64,000 bases of DNA from Tolypeutes matacus (GCA_026826555.1 JAKSZT010053764.1:37987520-38051519), one strand, 5' to 3'. Shown: positions 21,722 to 35,212, counted from the stretch's first letter. Made by a program: numbers and translations. The notes: generated from the sequence alone by a model not told the origin.

Positions 21722-23190
21722 AAATAGCATCCCAGAGGAATATGGTCCCAGACTGAGACCTGAGAACAATTGACCACAATCATGGCCAGTAATGAAATTC
21801 ACAATTTTGCAATAAATATGGAGCTGGTGACACCCATTTATAATCTCCATTACTTTTAGGGAGAATAAGTGTAAAGACATGGGCCCTTGATTAGGGAGAT
21901 TGGAATTAATTATAATGATTGGACTTTGAGCATGAGTCTAGAGAAATATTAAATTCTAACAGAAATGCTTCGGCAAAGGATTAGAAATTAAGGCTTAAAT
22001 ATGTGCACTCTAGTTACTTAAGTGATTGAAACATCATTTAGGCATTTAATGGCAGTGAAATTGTCCCAGTGTCATTTGAGATTTGTGATAAAGATCAGTA
22101 CATTCAGATCAGAATTGGGTTAACTGAAGCTCATCACCAAGGAAAGGACAAAACATTCTAACCAGTACCTGGATTGTATAATAGATTTCTTTCCCTTCCT
22201 TAGTCCTTTTCCAATGTAGACAAGCTAGGATGATCCGTGTTAGATGAATAAAGATTAGGTCGGCTCCATTTCAAAGTTGGCCATAGGAAGTTCCTAGATG
22301 CATCTTTTCCCTGTATGTGACCTCTCAGTTCTCGTAGGTAGGGCAATCTCTTTTCACAGGACTCATCTATTCTCCTGGTTGTCAGCATTGCGTGAGAATT
22401 ATTACACTGTCACCAGGCATCAGCAGAATGGTCTAGCTGCCCTTTTGAAGTAAAATAGCAAAACAAAACAAAAAAAAATTTTTTTTTTAATTTATTATTT
22501 GGAGGACATTGCATCCATTTCTCCCTTCCTCTTTCAACTCTTGTTCCCATGAGCATCTGCCCTTTTTTTGCTGCGCCTCAGTGGTATGAAGGAAACTACA
22601 GCAATTCTCTTTTCTGAGGACAGCCTGCCCTGATGTTGAAGGTGATTGGATGCAGTAGCCCTTGGAAGCCCTATTCTGGATTCTGGGTTATTTTGTTGGG
22701 TCAGCACAGCCTTGTAAACTGGCAAGTGAGTGGAAGATTGAGGTCATGTTCTGCATTGGCCTAAACTGGAGAATTGTTATGCACAGCCAAAAATTTTCCC
22801 TGGCAGTAAGGAGAGGACCCTGCTTCACAGCATTTCTTTAAATGATACACGCATAAGTCAGCATTTAAATGTGGCACTAATGAGGGAGTCAGGTTGTGGC
22901 TAATCAAAAGCATTCTGTCAACAAAGCATCATTATTCAGGCCAAGCTAGAGTTGCTATATTTATGGTACCTTGCAGATAAAAGAGGAGGATTTGGAACTA
23001 CTGCAGGTCTTAAATCAACTCCTATTTCACTGCAGATGGCTCCTTGTTCTAAATAAAATCCTTTATTTTTGTATGCTTCAGACTTGGCATTTCTAACTGC
23101 CTGATAAACATTTTCACTTGGATTCCCAGCTATTATTACCTGTTTCCAACCTCCTTACTTCTATCTATGATATCACCATTATTGAGATTG
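21722..23190. other. Repeat-poor low-copy DNA
   Basis: No gene or clear repeat. The part around 22740-23060 is AT-rich, nearly CpG-free and rich in TAAT/ATTA words. It has the texture of conserved non-coding DNA, but I cannot test conservation. Short frames at 22200-22725 lack coding features. Confidence 0.4.
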
Positions 23191-23194
23191 TTCA

Positions 23195-23420
23195 TGTAAG
23201 AGTGAGGGTTTGGGAGGCTGACTGGCTGGTTTCAAATTCCTACTGTGCTATTTACTAGCTGCATGAACTTGGACAAGTCATTTGACTTCTTGGTGCTTTA
23301 ATTTCTGCATCTGTATAGTTGAGATAATAACACATTCTTCACCAAATTGTTATATATATTGAGTTAAATTGCTTAGACCACTGCCTGGTATGTAGTCAGT
23401 GTTTTTATCAGTTTGTTTTA
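23195..23420 (-). repeat. MIR SINE
   Basis: Reverse-complement MIR: 'tactagctgcatgaacttggacaagtcatttgacttc', 'tgcatctgtatagttgagataataac' and 'cactgcctggtatgtagtcagtg'. Confidence 0.8.
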
Positions 23421-23900
23421 TATTTGACTGCAAGTAGCAGAATACCAACTTACAGTGGCTTAGGCAATAAACACATTTAATTATCTTACATAACTACAAT
23501 TCTGGAGGTAGGCAGTTGCAGGTTTGATACAGCAGCTCAATGATGTCACCAAGGACCCAATTTCTTTCTGTCTTTCCCCTCTGCCATCTTTAGAATATTG
23601 GCATTTCATTTTCATGGTTATCACAATATATAACAGGCTATTGCAGATCCAGGCATCAATTCACATTTAAAGCAGGAAGAAGGGGGAAGGTCAGTTTTGG
23701 CATCGGCTGTCCTTTTCATCAGGAAAGCAAAATCTTTCCCAAAAGCCTAGCAAAAGACTCTTCCCTATGTCTTACTGGGCAGGACTAAGCCACATGTTCA
23801 CCCTTGTCTTTGAAGGAGGCTGGGAAATTGACATAATGGAAGTCGAACAAGAAAGAAGAGGAGTAGTGATGATTCTTGAGGTAGCCAGCCTACAATGACT
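23421..23900. repeat. Unassigned old interspersed repeat
   Basis: Sequence such as 'ctgcaagtagcagaataccaac' and 'ggcttaggcaataaacacatttaatt' resembles a mammal-wide ancient repeat that I cannot name with certainty. No coding content. Confidence 0.4.
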
Positions 23901-23962
23901 ACCACAGTGATTAATACATATTAACTGGTATTATTATTATTTCAGTATCTTAAGTTAGAGAG

Positions 23963-24423
23963 TGTGGTGGATTGGAGCTGTATGTACCCCAGAAAAACAT
24001 GTCCTTCAATTTAATCCATTCCTGTGTATTACAAATAGGACCTTTTGATGAGGTTACTTCAATCAAGCTGTGGCCCAACTGAATCAGGATGGGTCTTAAT
24101 ACTATTACTGGAATCCTCATAGAGAAGAATTCAGAAAAGAAAGCCATAGGGAGCAGCCAGACCTGGAAGTCGCTGGAACCCAGAAGAGAAGGGAGAAGTG
24201 AGGAGAGGCTGCCATGCTCATTGCCATGTGACAGAAAAGCCAAGAACCAAGGATCACCAGCAGCTGGCCCTAGAACACCACAGTCTTCTGGGAGAAAAGC
24301 ATTGCTTTAATGACACCTTGATTTTGGTCTTCTCCTAGCCTCAAAACCATGAGCCAATAAATTACCATTGCTTAAGCCAACCCATCGCATGGTTTTTGTT
24401 TTAGCAGCCAGGAAACTAAAACA
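23963..24423 (+). mobile_element. Solo LTR, family C
   Basis: A 461 bp element from TGTGGTGGATTGGAGC to GGAAACTAAAACA, with TG...CA ends and a poly(A) signal AATAAA about 65 bp before the end. Flanks GAGAG and GAGTT are only a partial 5 bp match. Probably an ERVL-MaLR-type LTR; the open frames in it are accidental. Confidence 0.7.
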
Positions 24424-25084
24424 GAGTTTGCAGTTAGTTTTTATTCTCCCTCTTCTTTCTTAGCAAACGTGCAGTCACCAAGTTTGGTGATGCCTCCTTC
24501 TCCATGTTCTCCATGTTCTCCATATCTACTCCCTTCCTTTTCCTTCATATCATTACTAATTTTTCTGTTTGTCATTATCTCATGTATGGAATAATGTTAT
24601 TATCTCATGTATGGAAAAATGTTCTCCCTGCTCTATCTCCAGTTTCTCCAGGTTCTGCTCCATTTTGCATTCCACTGCATAAATCTTCATAGGACACTTC
24701 TCTCATGCCACTTTCTTGCCCTGGATTCCTCAATCCCTCTTTTTTTATCTCTAGTAGTGATTCTTAAACTTCAATGAGCATTAGAATAACTTGGGAAGTT
24801 GTTAAAATCAGATGTCAAATCACATCAGAGGTTCACCATTCCCAGAACTTGCTTTGCACACAGAAGACAGCTTACAGAATGCTGTCAGAGAGCAATCAAG
24901 TCATGGTTGCCTGGGGCAATGGATTGCTAGCTGTAGGACATACTGTGAAGTGACCAGGACTGTGAAGAAACTGTTTCTTAAGGAAGAGGAGACATTTGCA
25001 TTTGTGTAAACAGGGGAATTCCTAGGGCCACACGCACATGTCCAACACAAGAGGCATGTGCAGAAAGGATAAAGGAGTTCCCTC
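24424..25084. other. Low-copy DNA with a 25 bp tandem duplication
   Basis: A 25 bp unit starting ATTATCTCATGTATGG is repeated at 24574-24598 and 24599-24623. No gene seen. Confidence 0.6.
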
Positions 25085-26070
25085 CTTTTTAAAAACTTTA
25101 TTTTTAAAGAAGTTTTAGATTACAGAAAAGTTACATTGAAAATATAGGTGATTCCCAAATACCCCACTCCCTTCCCCTCTTACATTTTCCCCTATTAATA
25201 ACATCTTTTATTAGTGTGGTACATTTGTTACAATTGATAAACAAATATTAAAGCATTCCTACTAACCATGGTCAATAGTTTACATTATGGTTTACACTTT
25301 GCACTGTACAATTTTATAGGTTTTGACAAAATGTATAATGGTTTGTATCTATCATTGCAATATCATGCAGAACAATTCCAATGTCCCCAAAATGCCCTAT
25401 GTTACACCTATTCTTCCCTCTCCCTCCCCTCAGAACCTCTGGTGATCATTATTTTTATATCAATGTTACAAGGTTTTCCATTACTAGAATAATTATTGAG
25501 TCTACTTTGGTCCATAGTTGCATTTCTCCCTTATGTTTGTTCATTCCTCAATCTTGAGGATTTTAGGATGATGGTGCCCATTCTGCTTCCAACTGAGAGG
25601 GAGATTAGATCCCATGGGGCAGATGGAAGGAACTGTCTTGCTTGCAGTTGTATATACTCTTTGCTTTTTGGGACGGGCATTGTCCATTATCATCTTTTTG
25701 TTAGTTATACTGGGTGAGTCTGATCAACTGGAGAGTAGATGTTGGCTGCTACTCTCCTGAGATTCAATGCTCAACCAACATATGAACAGACTGAAGATTT
25801 AAGTCTCTGGGACATATATTTAATGGTGCTAATTATAGGTTCAGATAAAAGAGACAGAAGAACCATGTGTAGGGAAATTATAAGTGAGTTTAACTCTGTT
25901 ACATTGGGGAGATAGGTTAACATATATTCCAAGGTAAGGCCCATTGACAGGGTGTCGATTTCCTGGGGTTGTCTGCCCTGCCTATAGTGTCCAGATGTCT
26001 CTTGATCCCTCAGGAGCACCCCTGCTTGAGGCATTGTTTACTATGGCAGTCAGTAAGAGCAAAAACTGAG
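25085..26070 (-). repeat. LINE-like block, second copy
   Basis: Homologous to 1929-3138 over most of its length. The T-rich left end is consistent with a minus-strand 3' end. It contains no long frame. Family not identified. Confidence 0.6.
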
Positions 26071-26089
26071 GTTTCCCAGAGAAGAATAA

Positions 26090-26252
26090 AGTCTGCCTCA
26101 ATACTGCAACATCAATTGCTGTCTTAGTTTCTGGCCTGCCAATACCTGTGTTAGCTCAAAATGGCATTAGCCAGTTCCTTGAAATAAACCTCTCTCTCTC
26201 TATATATCCTATTGGTTCTTTTTCTCTGGAGAACTCTGACTGATACACTTGC
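26090..26252 (+). mobile_element. 3' fragment of an ERV-L-type LTR inside a MIR
   Basis: The end 'cctattggttctttttctctggagaactctgactgataca' is the reverse complement of the start of the LTR at 45343-45785, so it is the same family. MIR-like sequence follows at once (26253-26345, 'gcccaaagtcacacaactagtaaatcataaagcc'). Confidence 0.65.
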
Positions 26253-26345
26253 CCAAAGTCACACAACTAGTAAATCATAAAGCCAGGACTGAGCCCCAGG
26301 CACTCCAGCCTCCCAGTCCCTGCTCCTAATTGCTACTCTTTCTCT

Positions 26346-26859
26346 GTTGTCTCCTGGTAACAGGGAAAGCTGGGGAGGTGGCAGGACCTTGGAGGGTGTG
26401 GCTGTATCTACAAGATGGATCCTGGGCACCGAGGCTGCCAGAATCTAGTGTCCTAAGCCAAGCGTGGAATCTGGGGAGCTATTTTAGAAGCTGAGCCTGG
26501 AGATATAAACAATGACCACAATGGACTGCAGGTGAGGACCATTTATGTTTTCTTGGAGTCTCACAAGTCTCCATAATTCTTGGGTGATTTGAGGAAAAGA
26601 AGGGATTCTAGGAGTGATTGAGATTGAATTTCATAGTACAGTGGCTCAGACTCTCACATTTAAATTGAATAAAAGAAAACCAAAAGAAATTAGAGTTTTC
26701 TTTAGACCTGAGTTCATCATTATAACATCATTCCTACTACACACAGAAAAAAAGAGCCTGGAGGATATATACAATGGTTTCTTCTTTTCTCTCTCTCTCT
26801 CTCTTTTCCCTTTGGAGAAGGTTGGGGTTTGGAATGGAGAAGAATGGACAGTGTTGCTA
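26346..26859. other. Low-copy DNA with (TC)n
   Basis: A (TC)n patch at about 26789-26805. No gene recognised; frames on both strands around 26614-26919 lack coding signs. Confidence 0.4.
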
Positions 26860-27560
26860 CTTTTGGGGAAAGACAGCATTAGTAGGGGCAGTAGTTGTAG
26901 CAATTGCAGCTACCACTAATTGAACACTTGAATCAGTCGCCATGCCAAGTTCTTATCATATATTGCTCATTTAGTTCTTACAATAATCTTGGGAGTTAAG
27001 TGTAGCAGTTTGATATTGTTTATGAATTCCAAAAATAGATATTGGATTCAGAGGTTTCACTTTTACTTGATTAAATAATGATTAAGGCTTTGATTGGGCC
27101 ACATCAGTAGGTCGTTGAGTCCCTACCCCCTTGGTGGGCAGGGACTCACAGAAAAACCACATGGCAGAGAAGGGAGTTGGAGTTTTGAGCTGGAGTCTGG
27201 GAAGTAAGCACACAGAGGATCAGAGCCCTGGGAAGAAAGAAACCCAGGAAGCCTGAACCCTGGCAGACGTCAGCAGCCATCTTAGTGAGGGAAGTAACTT
27301 ATGCTTTATAGCCTGGTAACTGTAAACTTCTACCCCAAATAAATACTCTTTATAAAAACCAACCAATTATTGGTATTCTGCATCAGCACCCTTTTGGCTG
27401 ACTAATGCAGTGAGTATTATTAGTCTCAATTTATAGATGATGAAACAGGCTCAGAGAAGTTAAGGAAATTGATCAAGATTACATAGCTAGCAAGCATCAG
27501 AGCTGAGATTCAAACTCAAGTCTGTATGACTCCAAATGTTTTATCCTGAAGCACTATGCC
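26860..27560 (+). repeat. MIR split by a family-A LTR
   Basis: The MIR 5' half lies at about 26890-27000 and its 3' half at 27410-27560 (atagatgatgaaacaggctcagagaagttaagg). The two join cleanly across the LTR at 27001-27409. Confidence 0.8.
27001..27409 (+). mobile_element. Solo LTR, family A, internally deleted
   Basis: Begins TGTAGCAGTTTGATATTG and ends GACTAATGCA, with an AATAAA signal about 70 bp from the end. It is 409 bp against 559-642 bp for the other copies, so part of the interior is missing. Flanks TTAAG and GTGAG are a decayed 5 bp TSD. Confidence 0.8.
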
Positions 27561-30049
27561 CCTGAGAACTGCCTCATAAAGTTAATTCATGTTCTTCACG
27601 GGGTAGCAGGAGTCTCACCACTTCCCAACAACTCCATGTGATGACTGGTGACTGAGCAGAGGTCAGCACCATGTTGATTCTGCATGACAGACAACTCTCC
27701 ACACATAGATGGCAAGTTCCCTGTCTAGCTCCTGCAACACTGCAAAGTTATGGGAATGGAACATAAGATGTCTGGATGAGACCCCAGGGGCCTGTGCTCT
27801 CCCTCTCCTCTCAGGCTGGTAGTTTAGCTAAAGTTCCCAGAGTTTCTAGCCTTGTTTCAGACATAGCCTTGGTCAAAGAGAATTCCGGGAAAGTTAAGAA
27901 ATGTCTTTTACTTATCCAGTGTGGTCAGGGAAGAAAAGGGTCCCAACATATCTTATCATAGTCACCTGTAAGCAAACACCTTTGTCAACAACTTCTATTA
28001 AGAGTGTGTATGTAAAACAGGGTACACAACCACTTAGAGGGTCAACTCTGGGAGACACCCAAGATTTAGGGTCAGTGAAGAGGCCACATACCCCTAACAA
28101 CACAATAACTTGGATAAATGAAAATAAAGTTTCAAATTTGTCAGTGACAATACTTATGTTAACTCTGCATCTTGAAGGAAAAGATTAAGCTGACAGGAAG
28201 TGGAAAACAGGAATATATTTTGCAGAATTCGATAGGCAATCTCCTTGCTGTCCTCAGGATAATTGTAATTATTATTTTTTTTAACCTGAAAGGGCATTAA
28301 TTAGGCCTTAAGAGCAGAAGTAGAAATATAAGTGGTTTGACAGAAGAGTGAGGATTAGTTTACAACAGATTTTAGCAGATAATGGCAGAAGGGTTGGGGG
28401 ATAGGTCTTTTCCAAAGATGAAATGTATTGGATTAGTTTATTCTGGTGATATAAAGGGAGAAGGGAGGATTGTGACATTAATCCAATGTTATGAAAAGAA
28501 AAGTGGGTAACATTTTTACTATGTCTACCTAGATTAGAATAAAGGATTTACACCAAATGCTCAGAAAGATATTGTACAGATGAAAGCAGTAGAACGATAG
28601 AATACAGAAAATAAAATTCTTTGTAAATCTTAATAAAATATGTAAATGAAAGGCCTTGTTTCCTAGATTAGATAGGGAGTTTCCTTTTAGCTCCGTGGTT
28701 CTATAAAAAGGTGTAGACATGCTTCGTTTAACTTTTTTTTCTTTCAGAAAAAGGCAGCTTTAACTCCTCTTTTGCCCTGTGTTTGAATAGAGTGTAATTT
28801 AAAATTCCCTTCCCCCTTGAAAGTGAAATATGAGCTGTCATAAAAATTATTCCCCATAGTTGTCACTGCATTTTGATGTGTTTCTATATTTTAATTTTTA
28901 ATGTGGTATATTAATTTTGATTATAGATGTTCCCACACACATACCTACTGGTGGTAATATTCTTTGTTTACCTTCTCATTTGTACATTTTTTTGGGGGAA
29001 ATGTATTCTGATAACTCATTAAGATACATGGCTGGAAAATTCTCATTTTCAAGTAGCATAGTTGTTAAGCAACATTAAAATTTAATTAGATCTCTTCACT
29101 GCATTTCATTGTGAGGTTATTCTGTAATTACTCAGCAGGTCCTGGTGTTTACTAATGCAGAAGTGACAGCACATAATACTGCTAAATTATTGCCACATCA
29201 CTGGAGAAGACAATTGGAAAATGGGGAACAGGTAAAGGCATTGTTTAAAGAGCCTCAGGGGAAAACACAGCCCTGTTTTCTTTTAACTACCTTTTTCAAG
29301 CCCATCTAGGGCAACATATAGCTTATAGACCTCCCCTACCATAGGCTAAGTATATATAACGGCTCCAGCTGCATTTTTCACATTTTGCATGAAACCCTTT
29401 TCTTGCAAGAGTAGGAGTAAAGTGGGGCCTGTTGAATATAATTCTAAATTGCTCAGGTACATTATGTGTGGGGAGAAAATAAACCTCTGAAGAACTGCCA
29501 CAAACTGAGGTTTCTAAATAGCTTTAAGCTTTTTAAATCACCATGCCTTATTCTCCTTTAATTAGAGTACAGGCATTACATTACCACCAAAGAACATAAT
29601 GGTGTTAGAAAACTCCGTCAAATGTACCCTGACCCTCCTCAACATGGCATGGATGTGTGGGTTGCAATGTTCATATATGAGCACATTGAAATTTTTTTTT
29701 TTCTTTTTAAATTTTCTTTCATGTAGACCTCATATCTTGCTGTTAATCGTATTCCCTGTCCTCTTTCCTTATTATACCTAAGGCTGCCTCTGCATACAAA
29801 GTAAATTGCAGCAACTATTTTGATAATTTAGATGAAAATTAGGTTTAACTAAGACATAGGACACCCAGATAATGGATTTTGTTTTGTTTTGTTTTTGGTA
29901 TGTGTGTGTGTGTAAGGAGATGGTGTGGGAGTTGGTCTGATGGGACTTATTGAGGTGAGGAGATGAGATAACGTCTATGGAATGAATTATCCAGATAAAT
30001 CTCCATAACTCTTCTCTTCATAGGCCCTTCTCACTAGAGTGGGAAGAGC
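27561..30049. other. Repeat-poor low-copy DNA
   Basis: No gene or confident repeat. The stretch about 28800-29300 is AT-rich, almost CpG-free and homopolymer-poor, a candidate conserved non-coding segment. There is a (TG)n at about 29900-29912. Short frames (27776-28188, 28529-28720, 29599-29781) have no recognisable domain. Confidence 0.4.
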
Positions 30050-30483
30050 AAACATCCTTGGCTTACTCCTGATTTAGGGGTAAGCATTTAGTCTTTAACC
30101 ATTAAGTATGATGTTAGCTGTAGGTTTTTTGTAGGATATCTTTTATCAAGTTGAGGAAGTTAATTCTGTTTCAGTTTCCTGAGAGTTTTTATCATGAATG
30201 AATGCTGAATTTTATCAAATGATTTTTTTGGTATAAATTGATAAATTGGTGTTTTTTTCTTCTTTAGACTGTTACAATGGTGAATTTCATTGATTACTTT
30301 TTTGCATTTTGAGCCAGTTGTAGTATATTATTCTTTTAAGATACTGCTGAATTTAATCTGCCAGCATTTTGTTCAAGAATTTTGCTAATTGGTCTATAGT
30401 TTCTTCTTTTTTGTAATATCTTTGTGGTTTCAGCATCAGGGTAATGCTGGCCTCATAAAATGAATTGGGCTGTATTCCCTCCT
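30050..30483 (-). repeat. Old L1M ORF2 fragment
   Basis: T-rich plus-strand text of a minus-strand L1 reverse transcriptase region ('ggtctatagtttcttcttttttgtaatatctttg', 'cagggtaatgctggcctcataaaatgaattggg'). The younger L1 starting at 30484 directly abuts it. Confidence 0.75.
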
Positions 30484-32139
30484 CTTTTTTTTTAATTAGA
30501 GAAGTTGTGAGTTTACAAATCAATCATGTATACTATACAGGATTCCCATACAACACCCCACCAATACCTTACATTGTTGTGACACATTTATTACAAATGT
30601 TGAAAGAATATTGTCACAATATTACTGCTATCTATAATCCATAGTTTATATTTGGTTTATTTTCCCCACAAACCATCCTATTATTAACATCATGTAATAG
30701 TATTGTATACTCGTCACAGTTCATGAGAGAATGTAATCATATTTGTACTGATAACCACAGTCCATCATTCACCGTTAGGTTCACTGTGTTATAAGTCTCT
30801 TGCCTTGTTCATCCATCCAAAGTGTACACTCAGTGGTTCTCAATTTTATCACAGAGTTGTGCTGTCATCATCTCAATTCATTTTAGAACGTTTTCGTTAG
30901 TCCAAAAGGAAATGTCCCATATACTCTTATACCCCTCCATTGCTGATTTTTAACATTGATATAGTGCATTCTTTGCCTTTTCTTAAAAAATATTACAATA
31001 GTACTCTTAACTATAGTCTATAAGTTACAATAGTTTTCCCACAATCTTCATCCACCACCGAAATCACTATGTTATATAGCCGCTGGATTATCCTCTACCT
31101 GTCTTTCAATGGACCTTAACTTCCCTAGACTACCCTTTTCGGCCACAATCACATCAATAATTTAGTAGTGTTAGTTATATTCATTATAATGTGTTATCAT
31201 CAACTCTATCCATTTCCACACATTTACAATCAACCTTATTAAACATTCTATATACATCAGGCATCAGCTTCCCTTTTTAAACCCACATTCTGTCTCCTAG
31301 TAACCTATTCTTTATAGTTTAATTCCGTGAGTTTACTCATCTTATTTAGTTCATATCAGTGAGACCATACAATATTTGTTCTTTTGTGTCTGGCTTATTT
31401 CACTGAACATAATATCCTCAAGGTTCATCCATGTTGTCATATGCATACCAAGTTCATTTCATCTTGCAGCTGAATAGTATTCCATCGAGTGCATATACCA
31501 CTTTTTGTTTATCCATTCATTGGTTGATGGGCACTTAGGTTGTTTCCATCTTTTAGCAGTTGTGAATAATGCTATGAACATTGGTGTGCAATTGTTTGGA
31601 TCCTTGATTTCAGTTCTTCTGAATTTATTCCTAGTAGTGGAATTGCTGGATCATACGGCAATGATATATTTAGCTTCCTCCGTCAAACTATCTTCCACAG
31701 AGGCTGCACAATTCTACACTCCCACCAGCAGTGAAGGAATGTTTCTATTTCTCCACATCCTCTCCAGCACCTGTAGTTTTCTGTTTTTTTTAAATAATGG
31801 CCATTCTGTAAGGCATGGAATGATATCTCATTATAGGTTTTGATCTGCATTTCCCTAATAGTGGTTTTGAGCATATTTTCATGTGCATTTTGGCCATTTG
31901 TATTTCCGTTTTGAAAAAAAAAAAAAGTCTATTCAAGTCTTTTGCCCGTTTTTAAATTGAGTTGCTTGTCTTTTTTATCATTGAGTTTTGTTACCTCTTT
32001 ATATAACATGGAAATCAAACCCTTATTGAATATGTGGTTTCCAAAAAACATTTCCTACTGATAGGCTGCCTTTTCACCTTCTTAACAAAGTCATTTGAAG
32101 CACAAAAGTGTTTAATTTTGACAAAGTCCCATTTATCTT

Positions 32140-32344
32140 TTTTTTTTCTTTTTTCGAGGTACTGGGGATGGGGATTAAACCCAGGACCTCGTATGTGGAA
32201 AGCCAGCACTCAACCACTGAGCCACATCAGCTTCTCTGAGTTTTTTTTTTTCATATGTTTTACTCGTTGTTTTATTTTTTGTTTTTCTAGGAGGCACCAT
32301 GTGGAGGCGGGTGCTCAACAGCTTGAGCCACATCTGCTCCCCCC
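32140..32344 (-). repeat. Dimeric DAS SINE in L1
   Basis: Two tRNA-like units in reverse complement with a T-rich linker. The second has lost part of its head (ggaggcaccatgtggaggcggg). Same type as 7030-7240. The flanking TTATCT repeat suggests a short decayed TSD. Confidence 0.85.
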
Positions 32345-33358
32345 TTATCTACTTTTTATTTTATTACTCTTTCTTTGGGTGTAAGCTTTAAAAAACTATC
32401 ACCTACCACAAGTTCTTGAAGATATTTCTCTACATTTTCTTTTAGGAGTTTTATGGTTATAGCTTTTATATTTAAGTCATGACTGATTTTTAGTTAATTT
32501 TTGTGTAGGGTATAAGATAGAGGTCCTCTTTCTTTTGGATATGGATATCCAGTTCTCCTAGCACCATTTGTTAAATATACTATTCTGACCCAGCTGGTCA
32601 AGTTTGACCACCTTGTAAAAAATCACTTGATCATAGATGTGAGGGTCTATTTCTGAACTTTCAATTCTATTCCCTTGGTCAATCTTTCTATCTTTATGCA
32701 AGTACCATGCTGTTTTTACTACTGTAGCTAAGTAATATGCTTTAAAGTTGGGAAGTGAGAGTCCTCCAACTTTGTTCTACTTTTTAAAGATATTTTTGGC
32801 TATTCAGGACCCTTTACCAATCAAGATAAATTTGATAATTGGCTTTGCCATTTCTGCAAAAAAAAAAAAAGTCTGTTGGAATTTTTATTGAGATTGCATT
32901 GAATCTATTATTCAGTTTGGGTAGAATTGTCATCTTTATGATATTTAGTTTTCCAATCCATGAATATAGTATGTCCTGTTTATTCAAGGCTTCTTTATTT
33001 TATTTATTTATTTATTTTTTAGCAATGTTTTGTAGTTTTCTGAATACAGGTTCTTTATATCTTGGTTAAGTTTACTCCTAAATATTGTTTTTTTTAGTTG
33101 CTATTGTAAATGGATTTTTTTCCTGACTTCCTCCTCAGTTTGCTAATTATTTCTTTTTCTTGCCTAATTGCTTGAGCTACTTTTAGAGTAATATTGAATA
33201 ACAGTGGAGACACTGGGCATCCTTGTCTTGTTCATAAACTCAGTCTAGGAAAGCTTTCAGTCTTTCATCATTGAATACAATGTTAGCTGTGGGTTTTCAT
33301 GTGTACACTTTATTGTGTTGAGAAAGTTTTCTTCTATTTCTAGCTTTCAGAGTGTGTT

Positions 33359-33382
33359 TTTTTTTTTTTTTTTTTTTTTTTT
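33359..33382. repeat. Poly(T) run
   Basis: A homopolymer of about 24 T inside the minus-strand L1, which breaks its ORF2. Confidence 0.9.
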
Positions 33383-33854
33383 AATCAAGAAAGGATGCTG
33401 TATTTTGTCAAATGCCTTTTCTGCATCAATCGAGAGAATCATGTGATTTTTCTTCTTCAATTTATTAAGGTGGTGTATTACACTGATTTTCTAGTGTTGA
33501 ACCACCCTTGCATACCTCGGATAAAACTCACTTGGTTGTGGTGTATAATTCATTTAATGTACTTTTGGATTCGATTTGTAAGTATTTTTGTTGAGGATTT
33601 TTGTATATATACTCATTAGAGAGATTGGTCTGGAATTTTCTTTTTTCATAGTATCTTTATATGGCTTGGTATTAGGGTGATGTTGGCTTCATAGAATGAG
33701 TTTGGTCACACTCTTTCATGTTCAATTTTTTGGAAGACTTTGAGCAAGATTGATATTAGATCTTCTTTGAATGATTGGTAGAATTCATCTGTGAAGCCAT
33801 CTGATCCTGATCATTCCATTTTGGGTAGGTTTTTGAAGATTGTTTCAATTTCTT

Positions 33855-33955
33855 TTTTTTTTTTTTTTTTTTTTACCGGGAGGTATCAGGGATCGAACCC
33901 TGGTCTCTCCATATGGTAGACGGACGCCGAACCTCTTGAGCCACATCCGTTTCCC
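33855..33955 (-). repeat. DAS SINE monomer in L1
   Basis: A short head-only SINE (reverse complement, gatcgaaccctggtctctcc) with a long T tail. The exact 14 bp TSD TGTTTCAATTTCTT lies at 33841-33854 and 33956-33969. Confidence 0.95.
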
Positions 33956-35175
33956 TGTTTCAATTTCTTGTGATTAGTTTGTTGAGGTCTTCTAGGGTCA
34001 GTGTGGGCTGTTCTTGTGTTTCTAAGAATTTTTCTATTTTATCTACATTGTCTAGATTTTTGGTGTACAATTGTTCATACCATACTCTTATATCTCTTTT
34101 ATTTCTGTGGAGTCAGTGGTATTCATTTCTGAGAATATTTATTTGCATCTTCTCTCTTTTTTTCTTTGATAGTCTAGCTAAGGGTTTGTTGATTTTCTTG
34201 ATCTTCTTGAAGAAAAATTTTTGGTTTTGTTAATTCTCTCTATTTTTTTTTTTTTCTCATTTATTTCTGCTCTAATCTTTATTTCTTTTCTTCTGCTTAC
34301 TTTGGGATTAGTTTTCTGTTCTTTTTCTAGTTCCTCCAGTTGTGCAGTTAGGTCTTTGACTTTAGCTCTCTCTTCTTTTTAATGTAAGCATTGAGGGCTA
34401 TAAATTTCCCTCTCAGCTCTGCCTTCGCTGCATCCCATAGGTTTTTATATGTCTTCTTGTTTTTGTTTGCCTCAAGATAGTTACTGATTTCTCTTGACAT
34501 TTCTTCTTTGACTCATTGAATATTTAAGAAGAGTATGTTGTTTACTCTCTATATTTTTATGAATTTTCCCTTTTTCTGCCTTTTGTTGATTTCCAGCTTC
34601 ATTCCATTATGATCAGAGAAGGTGCTTTGTATAATTTCAGTCTTTCAAAATTTACTGAGATCTGACTTGTAACCGAACATACAGTCTATCCTGGAGAAAG
34701 ATCCATGAGCACTTGAGAAGAAGGTATATCCTGCTGTTTTGGTGTGTAATGTTCTATAAATATCTGTTAGGTCTAGTTCATTTATTATATTATTCAAGCT
34801 GTTTCCTTATTTATCCTCTTTCTCAATGTCCTCTCCAATACTGAGAATGGTGTATCGAAGTCTCCAACTATTATTGTAGAGACATCTATTTCTCCTTTCA
34901 GTTATGCCATTGTGTATCTCATGTATTTTGGGGCATGAATATTTATGACTGTTATGCCTTCCTGGTAGATTGTCTCTTTTATTAGTATATAATGTCCTTC
35001 TGCATCTCATAATTTTTTTCATTTAAAATCTGTTTTGTCTGTTATTAGTGTAGCTACCCCTGCTCTCTTTTGGTTGCTGTTTGCATGGAATATCATTTTC
35101 CAATCTTTCACTTTCAGTCTGATTGTATCCTTGTGTCTAAGGTGAATCTCTTGTAGACAGCATATAGATGACTCA

Positions 35176-35181
35176 TATATA

Positions 35182-35212
<31 letters not shown>
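35176..35212. repeat. (TA)n/(TG) microsatellite at L1 tail
   Basis: Alternating TA with one TGTG interruption, lying exactly at the L1 'B' 3' end and TSD junction. Confidence 0.9.

Larger units (their letters stand above)
30484..35178 (-). pseudogene. L1 copy 'A': most of ORF2 plus 3' UTR, decayed
   Basis: A minus-strand L1. Its 3' UTR is about 30484-31370, the ORF2 C-terminus 31500-32110, reverse transcriptase 32345-34250, and the endonuclease end 34800-35170, including a CCLQEIHLRHKDT stretch near the ORF2 N-terminus. Frameshifts and stops throughout. Interrupted by SINEs at 32140-32344 and 33855-33955. The endonuclease text resumes at 37477-37510 beyond a second L1 (35179-37464), so the original copy was longer. 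Confidence 0.85.

Noticed and set aside
26515..26545. Possible exon end (ATGGACTGCAG followed by GTGAGG)
   Set aside because: A splice-like GT alone is weak; there is no supporting frame or neighbouring exon.
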